Assembly: GCA_013822765.1 (NCBI GenBank)
Contig: PNKY01000002.1
Location: forward strand, 186,001-250,000
DNA from: Rhodospirillum sp.
Lineage (GTDB): Bacteria; Pseudomonadota; Alphaproteobacteria; Dongiales; Dongiaceae
Direction of reading: 5' to 3'
Length of the DNA: 64,000 nucleotides
Part shown: piece by piece, positions 46,383-56,600 of the stretch
Layout of the letters: each line of letters starts with the position of its first letter
How positions within the stretch are numbered: position 1 is the first letter of the stretch
Program-made: the position numbers and the translations under genes
The notes under the pieces: generated by a model
Database searches by the model: none
The model's input: the letters and a program-made list of their open reading frames with translations, nothing else
Told to the model about the DNA's origin: nothing

Positions 46383-47393
46383 CTAAGCCTTTGATAGAAT
46401 GGTGAATAATTCCATAAGATCCGCCGGCAGCGGCGATTCCCAGCGCAGCTTCTTGCCGGTGCGCGGGTGGTCGATACCGAGCACCGCAGCATGCAGCGCC
46501 TGTCGTGGAAAGGCGGCGGCGCCGGGGTGCGTCTTGCGGCGTGCCGGCGTGACCCGGCCATAGACCGGGTCGCCGATCAGCGGGTGGCCGATCGCCGCGA
46601 GATGGACCCGGATCTGGTGCGTGCGCCCGGTCTCCAACTGGCAGGCGAGTTCGGCGGCGCCGAGCCCGAACACCTTGGTCACATGATAATGCGTGACAGC
46701 GTGCTTGCCGCCGGACTTGACGATGGTCATGCGCTTCCGGTCGATGCCGTGGCGGCCGATATTGCCTTCGATAGTGCCTGACTTGGGCGAGGGCAGACCC
46801 CACACGAAGCAGCGGTACTCCCGCTCGATCGCGTGCGCCGCGAACGCTTCGCTGAGGGCCTTGTGCGCCGCGTCGTTCTTGGCGGCAACCACCAGACCGC
46901 TGGTGTCCTTGTCGATGCGGTGCACGATGCCGGGGCGCTTCACGCCGCCGATGCCGCTGAGGCTGTCGCCGCAATGGGCGATCAGCGCGTTCACCAGCGT
47001 ATTGTCTGGATTGCCCGGCGCCGGATGCACCACCATGCCGGCCGGCTTGTCGATCACGATCAGATCGCGGTCCTCATAGACGACCTCGAGCGCGATCGCC
47101 TGGCCGCGCGGGACGGCGTCCTCGGGCGGCGGCACGGTCAGGTCCAGGATCTCGCCCGGTTTGACCCGATAGGAGGCCTCGTCTAAGGTTTCGGCTGTGC
47201 CGCCAGCCGGCGGGACGATCTGCAAATTGCCTTGCTCGATCAGCGCCTTGATGCGACTGCGCGAGAGCGCGGGAAAGGCCGCAGCCAGGCAGCGGTCGAC
47301 CCGCTCTCCGGCCTCCGCCTCGCTGACGCGATGACGGGTGGAGCCCGGGACCTCGGCGGTGGACGGGGCGCTGTTGTTGGTGGGCGCGATCAT
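46383..47393 (-). CDS. rluD: RluA-family 23S rRNA pseudouridine synthase (RluD-like)
   Basis: 336-residue RNA-modifying enzyme with an N-terminal S4 RNA-binding domain (ERVDRCLAAAFPALSRSRIKALIEQG) and the RluA catalytic motif HRIDKDTSGL, whose Asp attacks uridine. YEDRDLIVIDKPAGMVVHP, QLETGRTHQIRVH and HPLIGDPVYG complete the fold. RluD modifies helix 69 of 23S rRNA; RluC-type specificity cannot be excluded. The N-terminal ~20 residues are Ser/Thr/Pro-rich. The ATG at 47393 lies only four bases from the ATG of the divergent small gene. Confidence 0.9.
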   Translation of the reverse strand: MIAPTNNSAPSTAEVPGSTRHRVSEAEAGERVDRCLAAAFPALSRSRIKALIEQGNLQIVPPAGGTAETLDEASYRVKPGEILDLTVPPPEDAVPRGQAIALEVVYEDRDLIVIDKPAGMVVHPAPGNPDNTLVNALIAHCGDSLSGIGGVKRPGIVHRIDKDTSGLVVAAKNDAAHKALSEAFAAHAIEREYRCFVWGLPSPKSGTIEGNIGRHGIDRKRMTIVKSGGKHAVTHYHVTKVFGLGAAELACQLETGRTHQIRVHLAAIGHPLIGDPVYGRVTPARRKTHPGAAAFPRQALHAAVLGIDHPRTGKKLRWESPLPADLMELFTILSKA

Positions 47394-47397
47394 TGGG

Positions 47398-47742
47398 ATG
47401 GGGCGTGACGTGCCGGAAGCTGGGGTGGAGCATCAAGTACAGCAGGGCAGTCGGCTGCTCAAGGGCGCGGTGGTCGGCCTATGCGCCGTGCTGGCGGTTT
47501 GCGCCGTCGTGATCACCGGCGTGATCGCCTATCGCTTCGTCGAGCCGGCGCCGCCACGAGCCCTTCCGCCGTTCGGCGTGTCCGCGCTGCCGGTGCCGGT
47601 CGGCTGCGTTATCGACTATGTGATGGCGGAGAGCGACCGCCTGATCGTGCAGATCGGCGGCAGCGACGAGTGCCGGCGCATCCTGGTCACCGACCTGACC
47701 ACCGGCACGCTCCTCGGCCACTACCAGTTTCCCAGTCAATGA
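47398..47742 (+). CDS. Small single-pass membrane protein (DUF6476-like)
   Basis: 115 residues from ATG 47398, or 106 from GTG 47425, which has the better ribosome site (GGAAG seven bases upstream). One transmembrane helix (GAVVGLCAVLAVCAVVITGVIAY) is followed by a small beta-rich domain with two cysteines (VGCVIDYV and DECRRILV). Similar proteins lie divergent from rluD in many alphaproteobacteria and are annotated DUF6476; I am fairly, not fully, sure of that match. Thirteen bases separate it from the threonine aldolase gene. Confidence 0.7.
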   Translation: MGRDVPEAGVEHQVQQGSRLLKGAVVGLCAVLAVCAVVITGVIAYRFVEPAPPRALPPFGVSALPVPVGCVIDYVMAESDRLIVQIGGSDECRRILVTDLTTGTLLGHYQFPSQ

Positions 47743-47755
47743 CACGGACCATTCC

Positions 47756-48811
47756 ATGAATTTCATCAGCGACAATTCGGTCGGCGTAGCGCCGGAAATC
47801 ATGAGCGCGCTGGTGGAGGCCAATCGCGGCCCCAGCATGCCGTACGGCAACGACGACTGGACCCGCCGGGTGGAGCGCAGGCTGGCCGACATCTTCGAGC
47901 ACGCGGTCCGTGTGTTTCCGGTGGCGACCGGCACGGCCGCCAACGCGCTTTCGATCGCGACGCTTGTGCCGCCCTACGGGTCGCTCTACGCCCATGAGGA
48001 AGCGCACGTCATGGTCGACGAGTGTGGCGCGCCCGAGCTGTTCAGCGGCGGCGCCAAGCTGCGGCCGCTACCAGGCGCCCATGGCAAGCTGACGCCCGAA
48101 GTGCTGGACCGTGCGCTGAAGCGCGACAACAGCGGCGACGTCCACCAGGTTATCCCCACGGCCATCAGCCTCACCCAGGCGACGGAGGCCGGCACGGTCT
48201 ACAAGCCGGCGGAGCTGCAAGCGATCGCCGAGGTGGCACGCCGCCATAAGGTGCGCCTGCACATGGACGGCGCGCGCTTTGCCAACGCGATGGCGTTTCT
48301 CGGTGTGCCGGCGCGGCAGGTGACCTGGGAGGCGGGCATCGATGTTCTCTCATTCGGTGCCAGCAAGGGCGGCTGCATGGTGGCGGAGGCGGCGGTGTTC
48401 TTCGACCCCGCGTTGGCCGAGAGCTTCGGCCACCGGCGCATGCGCGGCGGGCACCTCGTCTCCAAGATGCGCTTCGTCTCGGCCCAGCTCGAGACCTATG
48501 TCGCCGACGGACTGTGGCTGAAGCTGGCGCGTCACGCCAACGCGATGGCGCAGCGCCTGGCGCAGGGACTGACTGCGACGTTGCCGCATCTGCCAGGAGC
48601 CAGGCTGCTGCATCCGGTGGAAGCCAACGAGCTGTTCGTGCAGTTGCCGGCCGGCATCATCGCCGGCCTGCGCCAGGCCGGTTTCCAGTTCTACGACTGG
48701 CCGGCGGAGGAGGGGCAAGCAATCCGTTTGGTGACGGCGTTCAACACCGAGGCGGCCCATGTTGAACAGCTGCTAAAGACTCTTCGGGAGCTGATCGGCC
48801 GGGCGGCCTAG
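47756..48811 (+). CDS. ltaE: Low-specificity threonine aldolase
   Basis: 351-residue fold-type I PLP enzyme splitting threonine or allo-threonine to glycine and acetaldehyde. The start MNFISDNSVGVAPEIMSAL and the SMPYGNDDWTRRVE segment are typical. The aldimine lysine is K204 in SFGASKGG, and LHMDGARFANA holds the Asp that contacts the pyridine nitrogen. Length is normal. It is probably cotranscribed with the preceding small membrane protein. It could supply glycine or process beta-hydroxy amino acids. Confidence 0.92.
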   Translation: MNFISDNSVGVAPEIMSALVEANRGPSMPYGNDDWTRRVERRLADIFEHAVRVFPVATGTAANALSIATLVPPYGSLYAHEEAHVMVDECGAPELFSGGAKLRPLPGAHGKLTPEVLDRALKRDNSGDVHQVIPTAISLTQATEAGTVYKPAELQAIAEVARRHKVRLHMDGARFANAMAFLGVPARQVTWEAGIDVLSFGASKGGCMVAEAAVFFDPALAESFGHRRMRGGHLVSKMRFVSAQLETYVADGLWLKLARHANAMAQRLAQGLTATLPHLPGARLLHPVEANELFVQLPAGIIAGLRQAGFQFYDWPAEEGQAIRLVTAFNTEAAHVEQLLKTLRELIGRAA

Positions 48812-48884
48812 GAGGCCCCACCCTAGACACCATAAATTAACCATCTAGCGCCATGTTTTGCCGGTGGATTGGACCGACCGGCGC

Positions 48885-51800
48885 ATGGCTTTTCTCGATC
48901 TCCGCGAGCGACTTTTCATCGGACGTATTCCGCTGCCTTTGTGGGCGGCGTTGGGGGCGGGTGCGCTCGGCTATTTCCTCGCGGCCCAGCTCGGCCTTGG
49001 TTTCGCAAGCGCCTATAAGGCGGTCTCTCCGATCTGGCCGGCCTCCGGCTTGGCCATCGCCCTCCTGCTGCAATTCGGACTCCGGATGTGGCCCGCCGTG
49101 GCGGTTGGCGCCTTCGTGGCCAACGCCCTGGTCCTGGGCCCCGGCACCGCGCTGATCGTCGCCGGCGGCAACACGCTGGAAGCCGTGGTCGGCGCCCTGA
49201 TTCTGCGCCGCGTGATCGAACGACCGGGCGAGGCGCTGATCCTGGCGCGCACAGTAGGATACGTGCTGTCTGCCGGCTTCGCTACCGTGGTCAGCGCGAC
49301 CATAGGCGTCTTCGCGCTGTTCTTGGCCGGCGATGTCACCGGACAGATGGCGCCGATGGCCTGGATCACGTGGTGGGGCGGCGACGCGCTGGGAATTCTC
49401 GTGGTGGCGTCGGCACTGCTGGCGCTGCGGCGTACCTCCGGGGCGCAGCGCGGCCTGGTGCGCTTGGCGCTGGCAATCGGTGTTCTCGTCACCATCGTGG
49501 CGTTGCTCGCGCTGTTTCGCGCACAGAGCGAGGCGGCGTGGCTCATTTTCCTGGCGTTCCCCCTGGTCTTCGGCGCAAGCCGATTGCTGGGGCCGCGCGG
49601 CGGGACCTGGACGGTACTGGCTCTTGCCGTTGGCCTCATCGCGGAGACTGCCTCTGGCGCTGGTCCCTTTGCCATTGGCGCTTTCGCCCAAAATCTGCTC
49701 GATCTCCAGGTGTTCGTTGCCGTTCTGGCGCTGGCGGGTCTGGTGTTCTCGGATCTCCATCAACTCGACCTGCGCATCCCGGGCGCAGTGTGCCTTGCGG
49801 GCACCGCGATTGCGCTGCTGGCTTCGTTCGTGCAGGACCGGCAGCAGCATGAACTCGAGGAGTTGCGGTTCAAGCAATTGACGGAAACCGCGAGCGAACG
49901 CATCCGCGAACGCACGTCGATCTACAGCAATGCCATGCGGAGCGCCGCCGGCCTCTACACCGTGACCGATCAGATTACGCAGCCGCAGTGGCGCGATTTC
50001 GTTGCGTCGCTCACGCTGGTCGAACGATATCCAGGCATCGCCGGGATCGGCATCGTCGTGCCGGTCAAGTCCGGCGAGGTTGATCAGTTCGTTGCTGCTC
50101 AACGCGCTTCCGGCGCTGCGGAATTTTCGGTCAGGCCGGTGCCGGGCGGAGATCTTCGCCGCGCTCCCGACGACGAGCGGTTCATTGTGCAACTCATGGA
50201 ACCCGCCGAGAATGCCTCCATCCTCGGCGTCGACGTCGCATCCGAGGCCAGTCGCCGCGAGGCGGCGCTGGCGGCACGCGACACCGGCTTGCCCGCGATA
50301 TCAGGACCGATCCTCCTGGTATCCGATCCCCGACAGCGCCTGGGTTTCCACATCTACTTGCCGGTTTATGACACGCCGACGCCGCCTCGCACCGTCGAAC
50401 TCCGCCACGCGCATTTCCGCAGCTGGGTTCTGGGCCGGTTCGTCATCCAGGATTTCTTCGATGCGGCCTTGATGCCGATGGGCGATGCGATCATCGCGGA
50501 GGTGTTCGACGGCAATGCCGTCGATGCCGGCAAGCTGCTGACGTCGACATGGGCGACGTGGGGTGTGTTGCCCGCGGAATCCGGGCGGCGGACTGTGACC
50601 ACGCTGCCGTTGGCGGGCCACGTGTTCACCATTCAGTGGCATACCGGTCCCAGCTTCGCGCGCGAGCAGCATCGCGTTCCGATCGTTGTGGGGTCGGTCA
50701 TCGTGCTGCTCATCATCTTGTTGGCCGCGCTGGTCGCCAACCTGCAGTCGCTGCGCCAGCGTGCGACCGCGATTGCGGAACAGATGACCGGTGCGCTGGC
50801 CGCGAGCAACGAGCGGTTCGAGCTGGCGATGGCCGGCACCAGGGACGGCATCTGGGACTGGGACCTCAATGGGCGCAAGCTGTGGGGATCGCCGCGTTGT
50901 CGGCAGATGCTGGGCTACGACGAGGCTGAGCTGCCCGACGATCCACGCGCCTGGCGCGCGCTGCTCTTGCCCGCGGATCAGGCGGCGACGCGCACGGCGT
51001 TCGAGCGTGTCCGGAGTGGCGCATTGGCCGAGTTCGATGTCGTGCAACGCTACCGGCACAAGGACGGCCATACCGTTCACCTGCACAATCAGGCCTTCGC
51101 GGTGCGAGATGAGCAAGGGCGGCTGACCAGGCTGGTCGGCGCCTTCACTGACATCACCCCGATGGTCAAGACACAGGAGCAGCTGCGGGCCGCGATCAAC
51201 GTCATGGAGGACGGGTTCGGGCTGTTCGACGCCGACGACCGTATCGTGCTCTACAACGACGCCTTCATGGACGAGGGCAGCCGCAAGATCCTGGGCAACG
51301 ACGTGACCGGGCGCAGGTTCGAAGAGATCGTGCGCGCCTTCGCCTATCACGACATGCCGGTCGACGATCCAAACTTCGATCGCGAGGCGTGGATCGCCAA
51401 GCGCATGGAGCGCCATCGCAACCCGCCGGAATCGCCGATCGAGGTGCAGTGGAGCGGCGGCCGCTGGATGCGGATCAGCGAGCGCCGCACGTCCGATGGC
51501 GGCTATGTCGGCATCTGGAGCGACGTCAGCAAGATCAAGCTCGCCGAGCGACGCCTGTTGACGGCGATCGACGCCATGGACAGCGGCTTCGCCCTGTTCG
51601 ATGCCGACGACCGTCTGATTGCCGCCAACGACCGCTTCGTCGGCCCTGACGTTGAACGCCGTCTCGGCGACGTTCGCGGCCGCAGCTTCGAGGAGATTAT
51701 TCGCGCTTTTGTCGAGTTCGGACCTTCAGTCAAGGGATCGGAGATCGATCGCGAGCGATGGATCCAGGATCGCCTCGTCCGCCATCGAAGCGCCGAGGGC

Positions 51801-53474
51801 GAGCCGTTCGAGATGCAGCTTGGTGACGGCCGGTGGGAACGCGTGTCGGAGCGTCGCACCGAGGATGGCGGCTACGTCGGCATCTGGACCGACATCACCG
51901 CGGTGAAGGTCGCGGAGCAACGGCTGCTGGCGGCGATCGATTCCATGGCCGACGGCTTCGCCTTGTTCGACGCGGAGGATCGTCTTGTCTACTACAACAA
52001 GGGTTTCATAGACGAGCGCACGTCCAGGCACTTCCCGGATCCGCGCGGCCACACCTTCGAGGAAATCATCAGGGCCTTCGCCTATGACGATGTGACGGCC
52101 GTCAGCGCATTGCTGGATCGCGAGACGTGGATCAAGCAACGGATGGAGATGCATCGCAGCCCGGCGGCCGAGCCATTCGAGCAGCAGACCACGGACGGAA
52201 AGTGGTATCGCGTCTTCGAGCGTCGCACGGCAGATGGGGGCTTTGTCGGTATCTGGACCGATATATCGGCCTTGAAGGATGCGGAAACACGCGTGCGCGA
52301 CGCGATCGAGAGCATCAACGAAGGCTTTGCGCTTCTCGATACCGAGATGCGCTTTGTTCTCGTAAACAGCAACTTTGCGCGCATGTATCCAGTTTCCGGA
52401 AAGCTCGCAGTTCCGGGCGTCCGCATGATGGACATGCTGCGCTACGGCGCAGAGCATGGCGAGTATCCCGGCATCAAGACGCCGCCGCAGATCGATGCGT
52501 TTGTCGCACACTGGATGGAACGCTTCACCAGCGGGGACCGGTATCTGGGCGAGGGCGAGATGCCGGACGGCAGCTGGTATCTGGTCAGCCATCATCCGAC
52601 GGCGAACGGCGGCTATGTCAGCATCCGCGCCGATATCACCACGCAGAAGAAGCGCGAAGCCGAGCTCAGCGCCGCGATGAGCGACCTTGAGGTCAAGACC
52701 CTGGAGCTTGCCGTCCTGGCCGACGAGCTGGAGCAGGCGCGCCGCGCCGCCGATCTCGCCAACCTGGGGAAATCGCAGTTCCTGGCGAACATGGCGCACG
52801 AACTGCGCACGCCGCTCAATGCCATCAACGGATTCTCCGAGATCATCCTGAAGGAAATGTTCGGCCCGATACCGGAGCGCTACAAGGGCTATGTCGAGTT
52901 CATCCAGCAGGGCGGTGGGCATCTGCTGTCGCTGATCAACGACATTCTCGACCTGTCGAAGATCGAGGCCGGCAAGATGGACGTGCATGTCGAGGCGGTG
53001 CCGACCGAGCAGGTCGCGTACCAGGCGATGGAGTCGCTGCGCAAGGCGGCGGAGGAGCGCAAGCTTGCGCTGCGCTCGGACATCGCCGCCAACTGCCCGA
53101 TCCTGCATGCCGATCCGCGCGCGGTACGCCAGATCCTGCTCAACCTAATGTCGAACGCGGTGAAGTTCACGCCGCACTTCGGCACCATCACGCTGGCCGT
53201 CCGGCACGCCGGCGGCACCGGCATCTCGATCGAGGTCGCCGACACCGGCATCGGCATGGATCCAGAGGAGATCGTCAAGGCGCTGGAGCCCTATGGGCAG
53301 GTGGAGTCCGATCTCTCCAAGAAGCACAAGGGCACCGGTCTCGGCCTGCCGCTGGTGAAGTCCCTGGCGGAGCTGCACGGCGGATCGATGCAGGTGAAGA
53401 GCGAGCGCGGCAAAGGAACGACGGTGACTGTCTTCCTGCCCTGGTCCAGGGATCTGCCGCGAGATTTGAGCTAG
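48885..53474 (+). CDS. Giant membrane sensor histidine kinase (MASE1-CHASE-PAS5-HisKA-HATPase)
   Basis: 1529 residues. An N-terminal MASE1-type membrane sensor (about 15-290; VSPIWPASGLAIALLLQFGLRMWP, ITWWGGDALGILVVA) is followed by an extracytoplasmic CHASE-like domain (about 335-530; YSNAMRSAAGLYTVTD, ERYPGIAGIGIV) and a final helix near 600. Five PAS domains follow, at about 643, 774, 898, 1020 and 1143. The last four are near-copies (GFALFDADDR...GGYVGIWTDI). H1305 (MAHELRTPLNAINGF) is the phosphoacceptor; the ATPase boxes NLMSNAVKFT, DTGIGM and GTGLGLPLVK follow. No response regulator is nearby. ATG 48885 is preferred over TTG 48858, but neither has a clear ribosome site. Confidence 0.88.
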   Translation: MAFLDLRERLFIGRIPLPLWAALGAGALGYFLAAQLGLGFASAYKAVSPIWPASGLAIALLLQFGLRMWPAVAVGAFVANALVLGPGTALIVAGGNTLEAVVGALILRRVIERPGEALILARTVGYVLSAGFATVVSATIGVFALFLAGDVTGQMAPMAWITWWGGDALGILVVASALLALRRTSGAQRGLVRLALAIGVLVTIVALLALFRAQSEAAWLIFLAFPLVFGASRLLGPRGGTWTVLALAVGLIAETASGAGPFAIGAFAQNLLDLQVFVAVLALAGLVFSDLHQLDLRIPGAVCLAGTAIALLASFVQDRQQHELEELRFKQLTETASERIRERTSIYSNAMRSAAGLYTVTDQITQPQWRDFVASLTLVERYPGIAGIGIVVPVKSGEVDQFVAAQRASGAAEFSVRPVPGGDLRRAPDDERFIVQLMEPAENASILGVDVASEASRREAALAARDTGLPAISGPILLVSDPRQRLGFHIYLPVYDTPTPPRTVELRHAHFRSWVLGRFVIQDFFDAALMPMGDAIIAEVFDGNAVDAGKLLTSTWATWGVLPAESGRRTVTTLPLAGHVFTIQWHTGPSFAREQHRVPIVVGSVIVLLIILLAALVANLQSLRQRATAIAEQMTGALAASNERFELAMAGTRDGIWDWDLNGRKLWGSPRCRQMLGYDEAELPDDPRAWRALLLPADQAATRTAFERVRSGALAEFDVVQRYRHKDGHTVHLHNQAFAVRDEQGRLTRLVGAFTDITPMVKTQEQLRAAINVMEDGFGLFDADDRIVLYNDAFMDEGSRKILGNDVTGRRFEEIVRAFAYHDMPVDDPNFDREAWIAKRMERHRNPPESPIEVQWSGGRWMRISERRTSDGGYVGIWSDVSKIKLAERRLLTAIDAMDSGFALFDADDRLIAANDRFVGPDVERRLGDVRGRSFEEIIRAFVEFGPSVKGSEIDRERWIQDRLVRHRSAEGEPFEMQLGDGRWERVSERRTEDGGYVGIWTDITAVKVAEQRLLAAIDSMADGFALFDAEDRLVYYNKGFIDERTSRHFPDPRGHTFEEIIRAFAYDDVTAVSALLDRETWIKQRMEMHRSPAAEPFEQQTTDGKWYRVFERRTADGGFVGIWTDISALKDAETRVRDAIESINEGFALLDTEMRFVLVNSNFARMYPVSGKLAVPGVRMMDMLRYGAEHGEYPGIKTPPQIDAFVAHWMERFTSGDRYLGEGEMPDGSWYLVSHHPTANGGYVSIRADITTQKKREAELSAAMSDLEVKTLELAVLADELEQARRAADLANLGKSQFLANMAHELRTPLNAINGFSEIILKEMFGPIPERYKGYVEFIQQGGGHLLSLINDILDLSKIEAGKMDVHVEAVPTEQVAYQAMESLRKAAEERKLALRSDIAANCPILHADPRAVRQILLNLMSNAVKFTPHFGTITLAVRHAGGTGISIEVADTGIGMDPEEIVKALEPYGQVESDLSKKHKGTGLGLPLVKSLAELHGGSMQVKSERGKGTTVTVFLPWSRDLPRDLS

Positions 53475-53653
53475 GCCCGCTTGAAATCGCTGCAATTTGT
53501 GGAACGATCGGTCTGTCGACGTCGCGCAGCACTGCTTTCTAAGGACAATATCCCTTTTGCGTTAGTGTGTTAACGCGTAAACTGTGTGCCATCCACAACG
53601 CAATATTAACCACTACAAGCCAGGATTTCCTGTCGTCACAAGCCATCGTGGCA

Positions 53654-56600
53654 ATGGGGAAGAACTTGTCTCTCCTGCGTGAGCGGGTGCGTTTCGATTC
53701 CTGGTCTCTGCCGTACTGGTTGGCGGTGGGGCTGGGCGCGCTCGCCTATTACGCGCTTGCCAAGCTCGGCATGCAGTTCTTCAGCCGCGAGCTCGGTGTC
53801 TCGCCGGTCTGGCCGGCGTCGGGTCTTGCGGTTGCAATGATCCGCCTGTTCGGCCTCCGCATGTGGCCGGCGATCTTCATCGGCGCTCTGGGCGCGAGCA
53901 TTTTCGGACAAAGCCAGATCGTGGCCGTGATCAGCGCGACCGGCAGCACGCTCGAAGGCGTGGTTGGCGGCTTGATCATAAACCGCCTGGTCAGCCGGCA
54001 CAGCGACAGCTTCATCATGGCCCGCGTCCTGGGTGTCGTTCTGGCGGCATTGTGGGCGGCGCTGATCGGCACCACCCTTGGAGTCAGCGCTACATTCATC
54101 TTCGGGGGTTTGACCGTCGAGGGCCTCGGCGGCGCCTGGTTCACCTGGTGGGTCGGTGATGCGCTCGGCATCCTGATCGTCGCGCCGGCCCTGTTCGCGT
54201 TGCGTGGGCGCTACGCGAGCAATCTGGGTTTGCGCGTCAGCGCGCAGCGGATCGCTGTACTGGCCCTGACGATCGGGGCGGTGCTGTTGGCGAGCCGCGT
54301 GGGCAGCAACTTGGCGGTCGCGATTTTCCTCGCCTTTCCGATCGTCATCCTGGCCGGCCACTGGTTCGGGCTGCGCGGCGCCGCCTGGAGCGTGGTCGCG
54401 ATCGCCATCCCGCTGACAATCATCACCGCGGCAGGCGTCGGCCCCTTCGTGGAAGCGACGCGGCACGACGGGCTGCTCGACATGCAGGCCTTCCTCGCGG
54501 TCCTGGCAGTCGCCTCGCTGCTGTTCGCCGATCTGAAGTCGTTCAATCTGCGCCTCCCGGTCGCTACCTTAATGGTAGGCGTCGCGGTGGCCGCGGGCGC
54601 CTTTGTGTTCGAGCGGCGCGAGCTCAACCATCTCGACGACGTGCGCTTTGACCAGCTGATCCAGACCGCATCGGACCGGGTGCGGGAGCGCATGGTCGTC
54701 TACACCAACGCCCTGCGCGCCGGCGCCAGCATGTTCCAGGCCAGCGAGCGCGTGACGCGCAACGAGTGGCGCCAGTTCGCGACCTCCATGGGCCTGATGG
54801 AGCGCTATCCGGGAGTCCGCGGCCTGGGCGTCGTGGTGCCGGTCGCGCCGCAGCGCCTCGAGGAGTTCCTGGTGTGGGAGCGCTTCGACGGCGCGCCGAA
54901 CCTGCAGCTAAAAACCTATCCCGAAGTGGCGACCACGCGCGGGCTGAGCGACGATCACTTCATCGTGCTCTACCTCGAGCCGGAGCAGCGGAACGCCGCC
55001 GTCATCGGCATCGACCTGTCTTCGGAGCCGGCGCGCCGCGCCGCCGCCGTCCGGGCCCGCGACACCGGCCATCCCGCGATCACCACGCAGATCCCCTTGT
55101 TCCAGGAACCGCTGGGCCGGCCGGGCTTCCTCTACTTCCTGCCGGTGTATTCGGGGATCGAACCGCCGGCGACCATCGAAGAGCGGCGCGCCCGGCTCCG
55201 CGGCTGGATCTTTGCGCCGTTCGTGACCGCCGAGTTCTTCCGTTCCGCGCTCGGCGAGCTGTCGGGCCAGGTTCACGCCGAGATCTTCGCCGGGACTGCC
55301 AGCGACGCCAACCGCTTCCTGCTCTCGACCGTCTCCGGGGGCTCCTATCATGCGCTGGAGTCCGGCTGGCGAAAGACCACCACGCTCTCGCTGGTGGATC
55401 AGCCTTTCACGCTGCGCTGGCATACCGGGCCGAACTTCGTCATGGAGAGCCGGCGGAACCCGGTGCTCATCAGCTGCACCATCGTCGTGCTGGCGATGCT
55501 GCTGGCGGCGCTGATCGCCAACCTGCAATCGCTGCGCCAGCGTGCGACCGGCATCGCCGAGCAGATGACCAAGGCGCTGGCCGCCAGCAACGAGCGCCTG
55601 CATGCCGCCATCAATGTGATGGAGGACGGTTTCGCATTATTCGACCCTGAAGACCGTATCGTGCTCTTTAACGACGGCTTCCTGGACGAGGGGACCCGAA
55701 AGGTTATCGGCAACAACGTCACCGGCCGCAAGTTCGAGGAGGTCGTGCGCGCGTTCGCCTACTGCGGCGGCATCGGGCGGACTGAACCCAACTTCGACGC
55801 CGAAGCCTGGATTGCGCGCCGCATGGAGCTGCACCGCAATCCGCCGGCGTCCCCGCTGGAAGTACAGTGGAGCGGCGGCCGCTGGATGCGTATCAGCGAG
55901 CGGCGCACGTCCGACGGCGGCTATGTTGGCATCTGGAGCGACGTGACCGAGATCAAGCTGGCGGAGCAGAGGCTGAAGACCGCGATCGATGCGATGGACA
56001 GCGGTTTCGCCCTGTTCGACCCCGACGACGTGCTACTGATCCACAACAAGGGCTTCATCGACGACAACGTCGCCCGCAACTTCGGCGGCGACGCCAGGGG
56101 CCGCACCTTCGAGGAGATCATCCGCGCCTTCGCGACCAACTCGGTCACGCTCGCCGGCTCCGATCCAGTCGACGAGGCTTGGATCCAGAGGCGGCTGCAG
56201 CGCCACCGCAATCCGCCGGCCGAGCCGCTCGAGCAGCAGATGAGCGACGGCACCTGGATCCGCGTGTCGGAACGGCGTACCGCTGACGGCGGCTATCTCG
56301 GCACCTGGACCGACATCACCGAACTGAAGCGTGTCGAGACCCAGCTGCGCGACGCGATCGAGAGCATCAACGAGGGCTTCGCCCTGTTCGATGCCGATCT
56401 GCGCTGTGTCGTCGCCAACAGCCGCCTGCGAGATCTCTACCCGGTCTCCGGCCACCTCGCCGCCCCGGGCGCCAGGCTGGAGGACATGCTGCGTCACGGC
56501 GCGGAGAACGGTGAATATCCGGGCGTCGACGGGCCGGAGGCGGTCGACGCCTTCGTCAGGCTGTGGATGTCGTGCTTCGCCAGCGGCCAGGCCTTCGTCG

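Noticed and set aside
53475..53653. Possible longer N-terminus of the second kinase from 53567
   Set aside because: The added 29 residues are unlike the paralogue and precede the first membrane helix; not excluded, but ATG 53654 aligns better.
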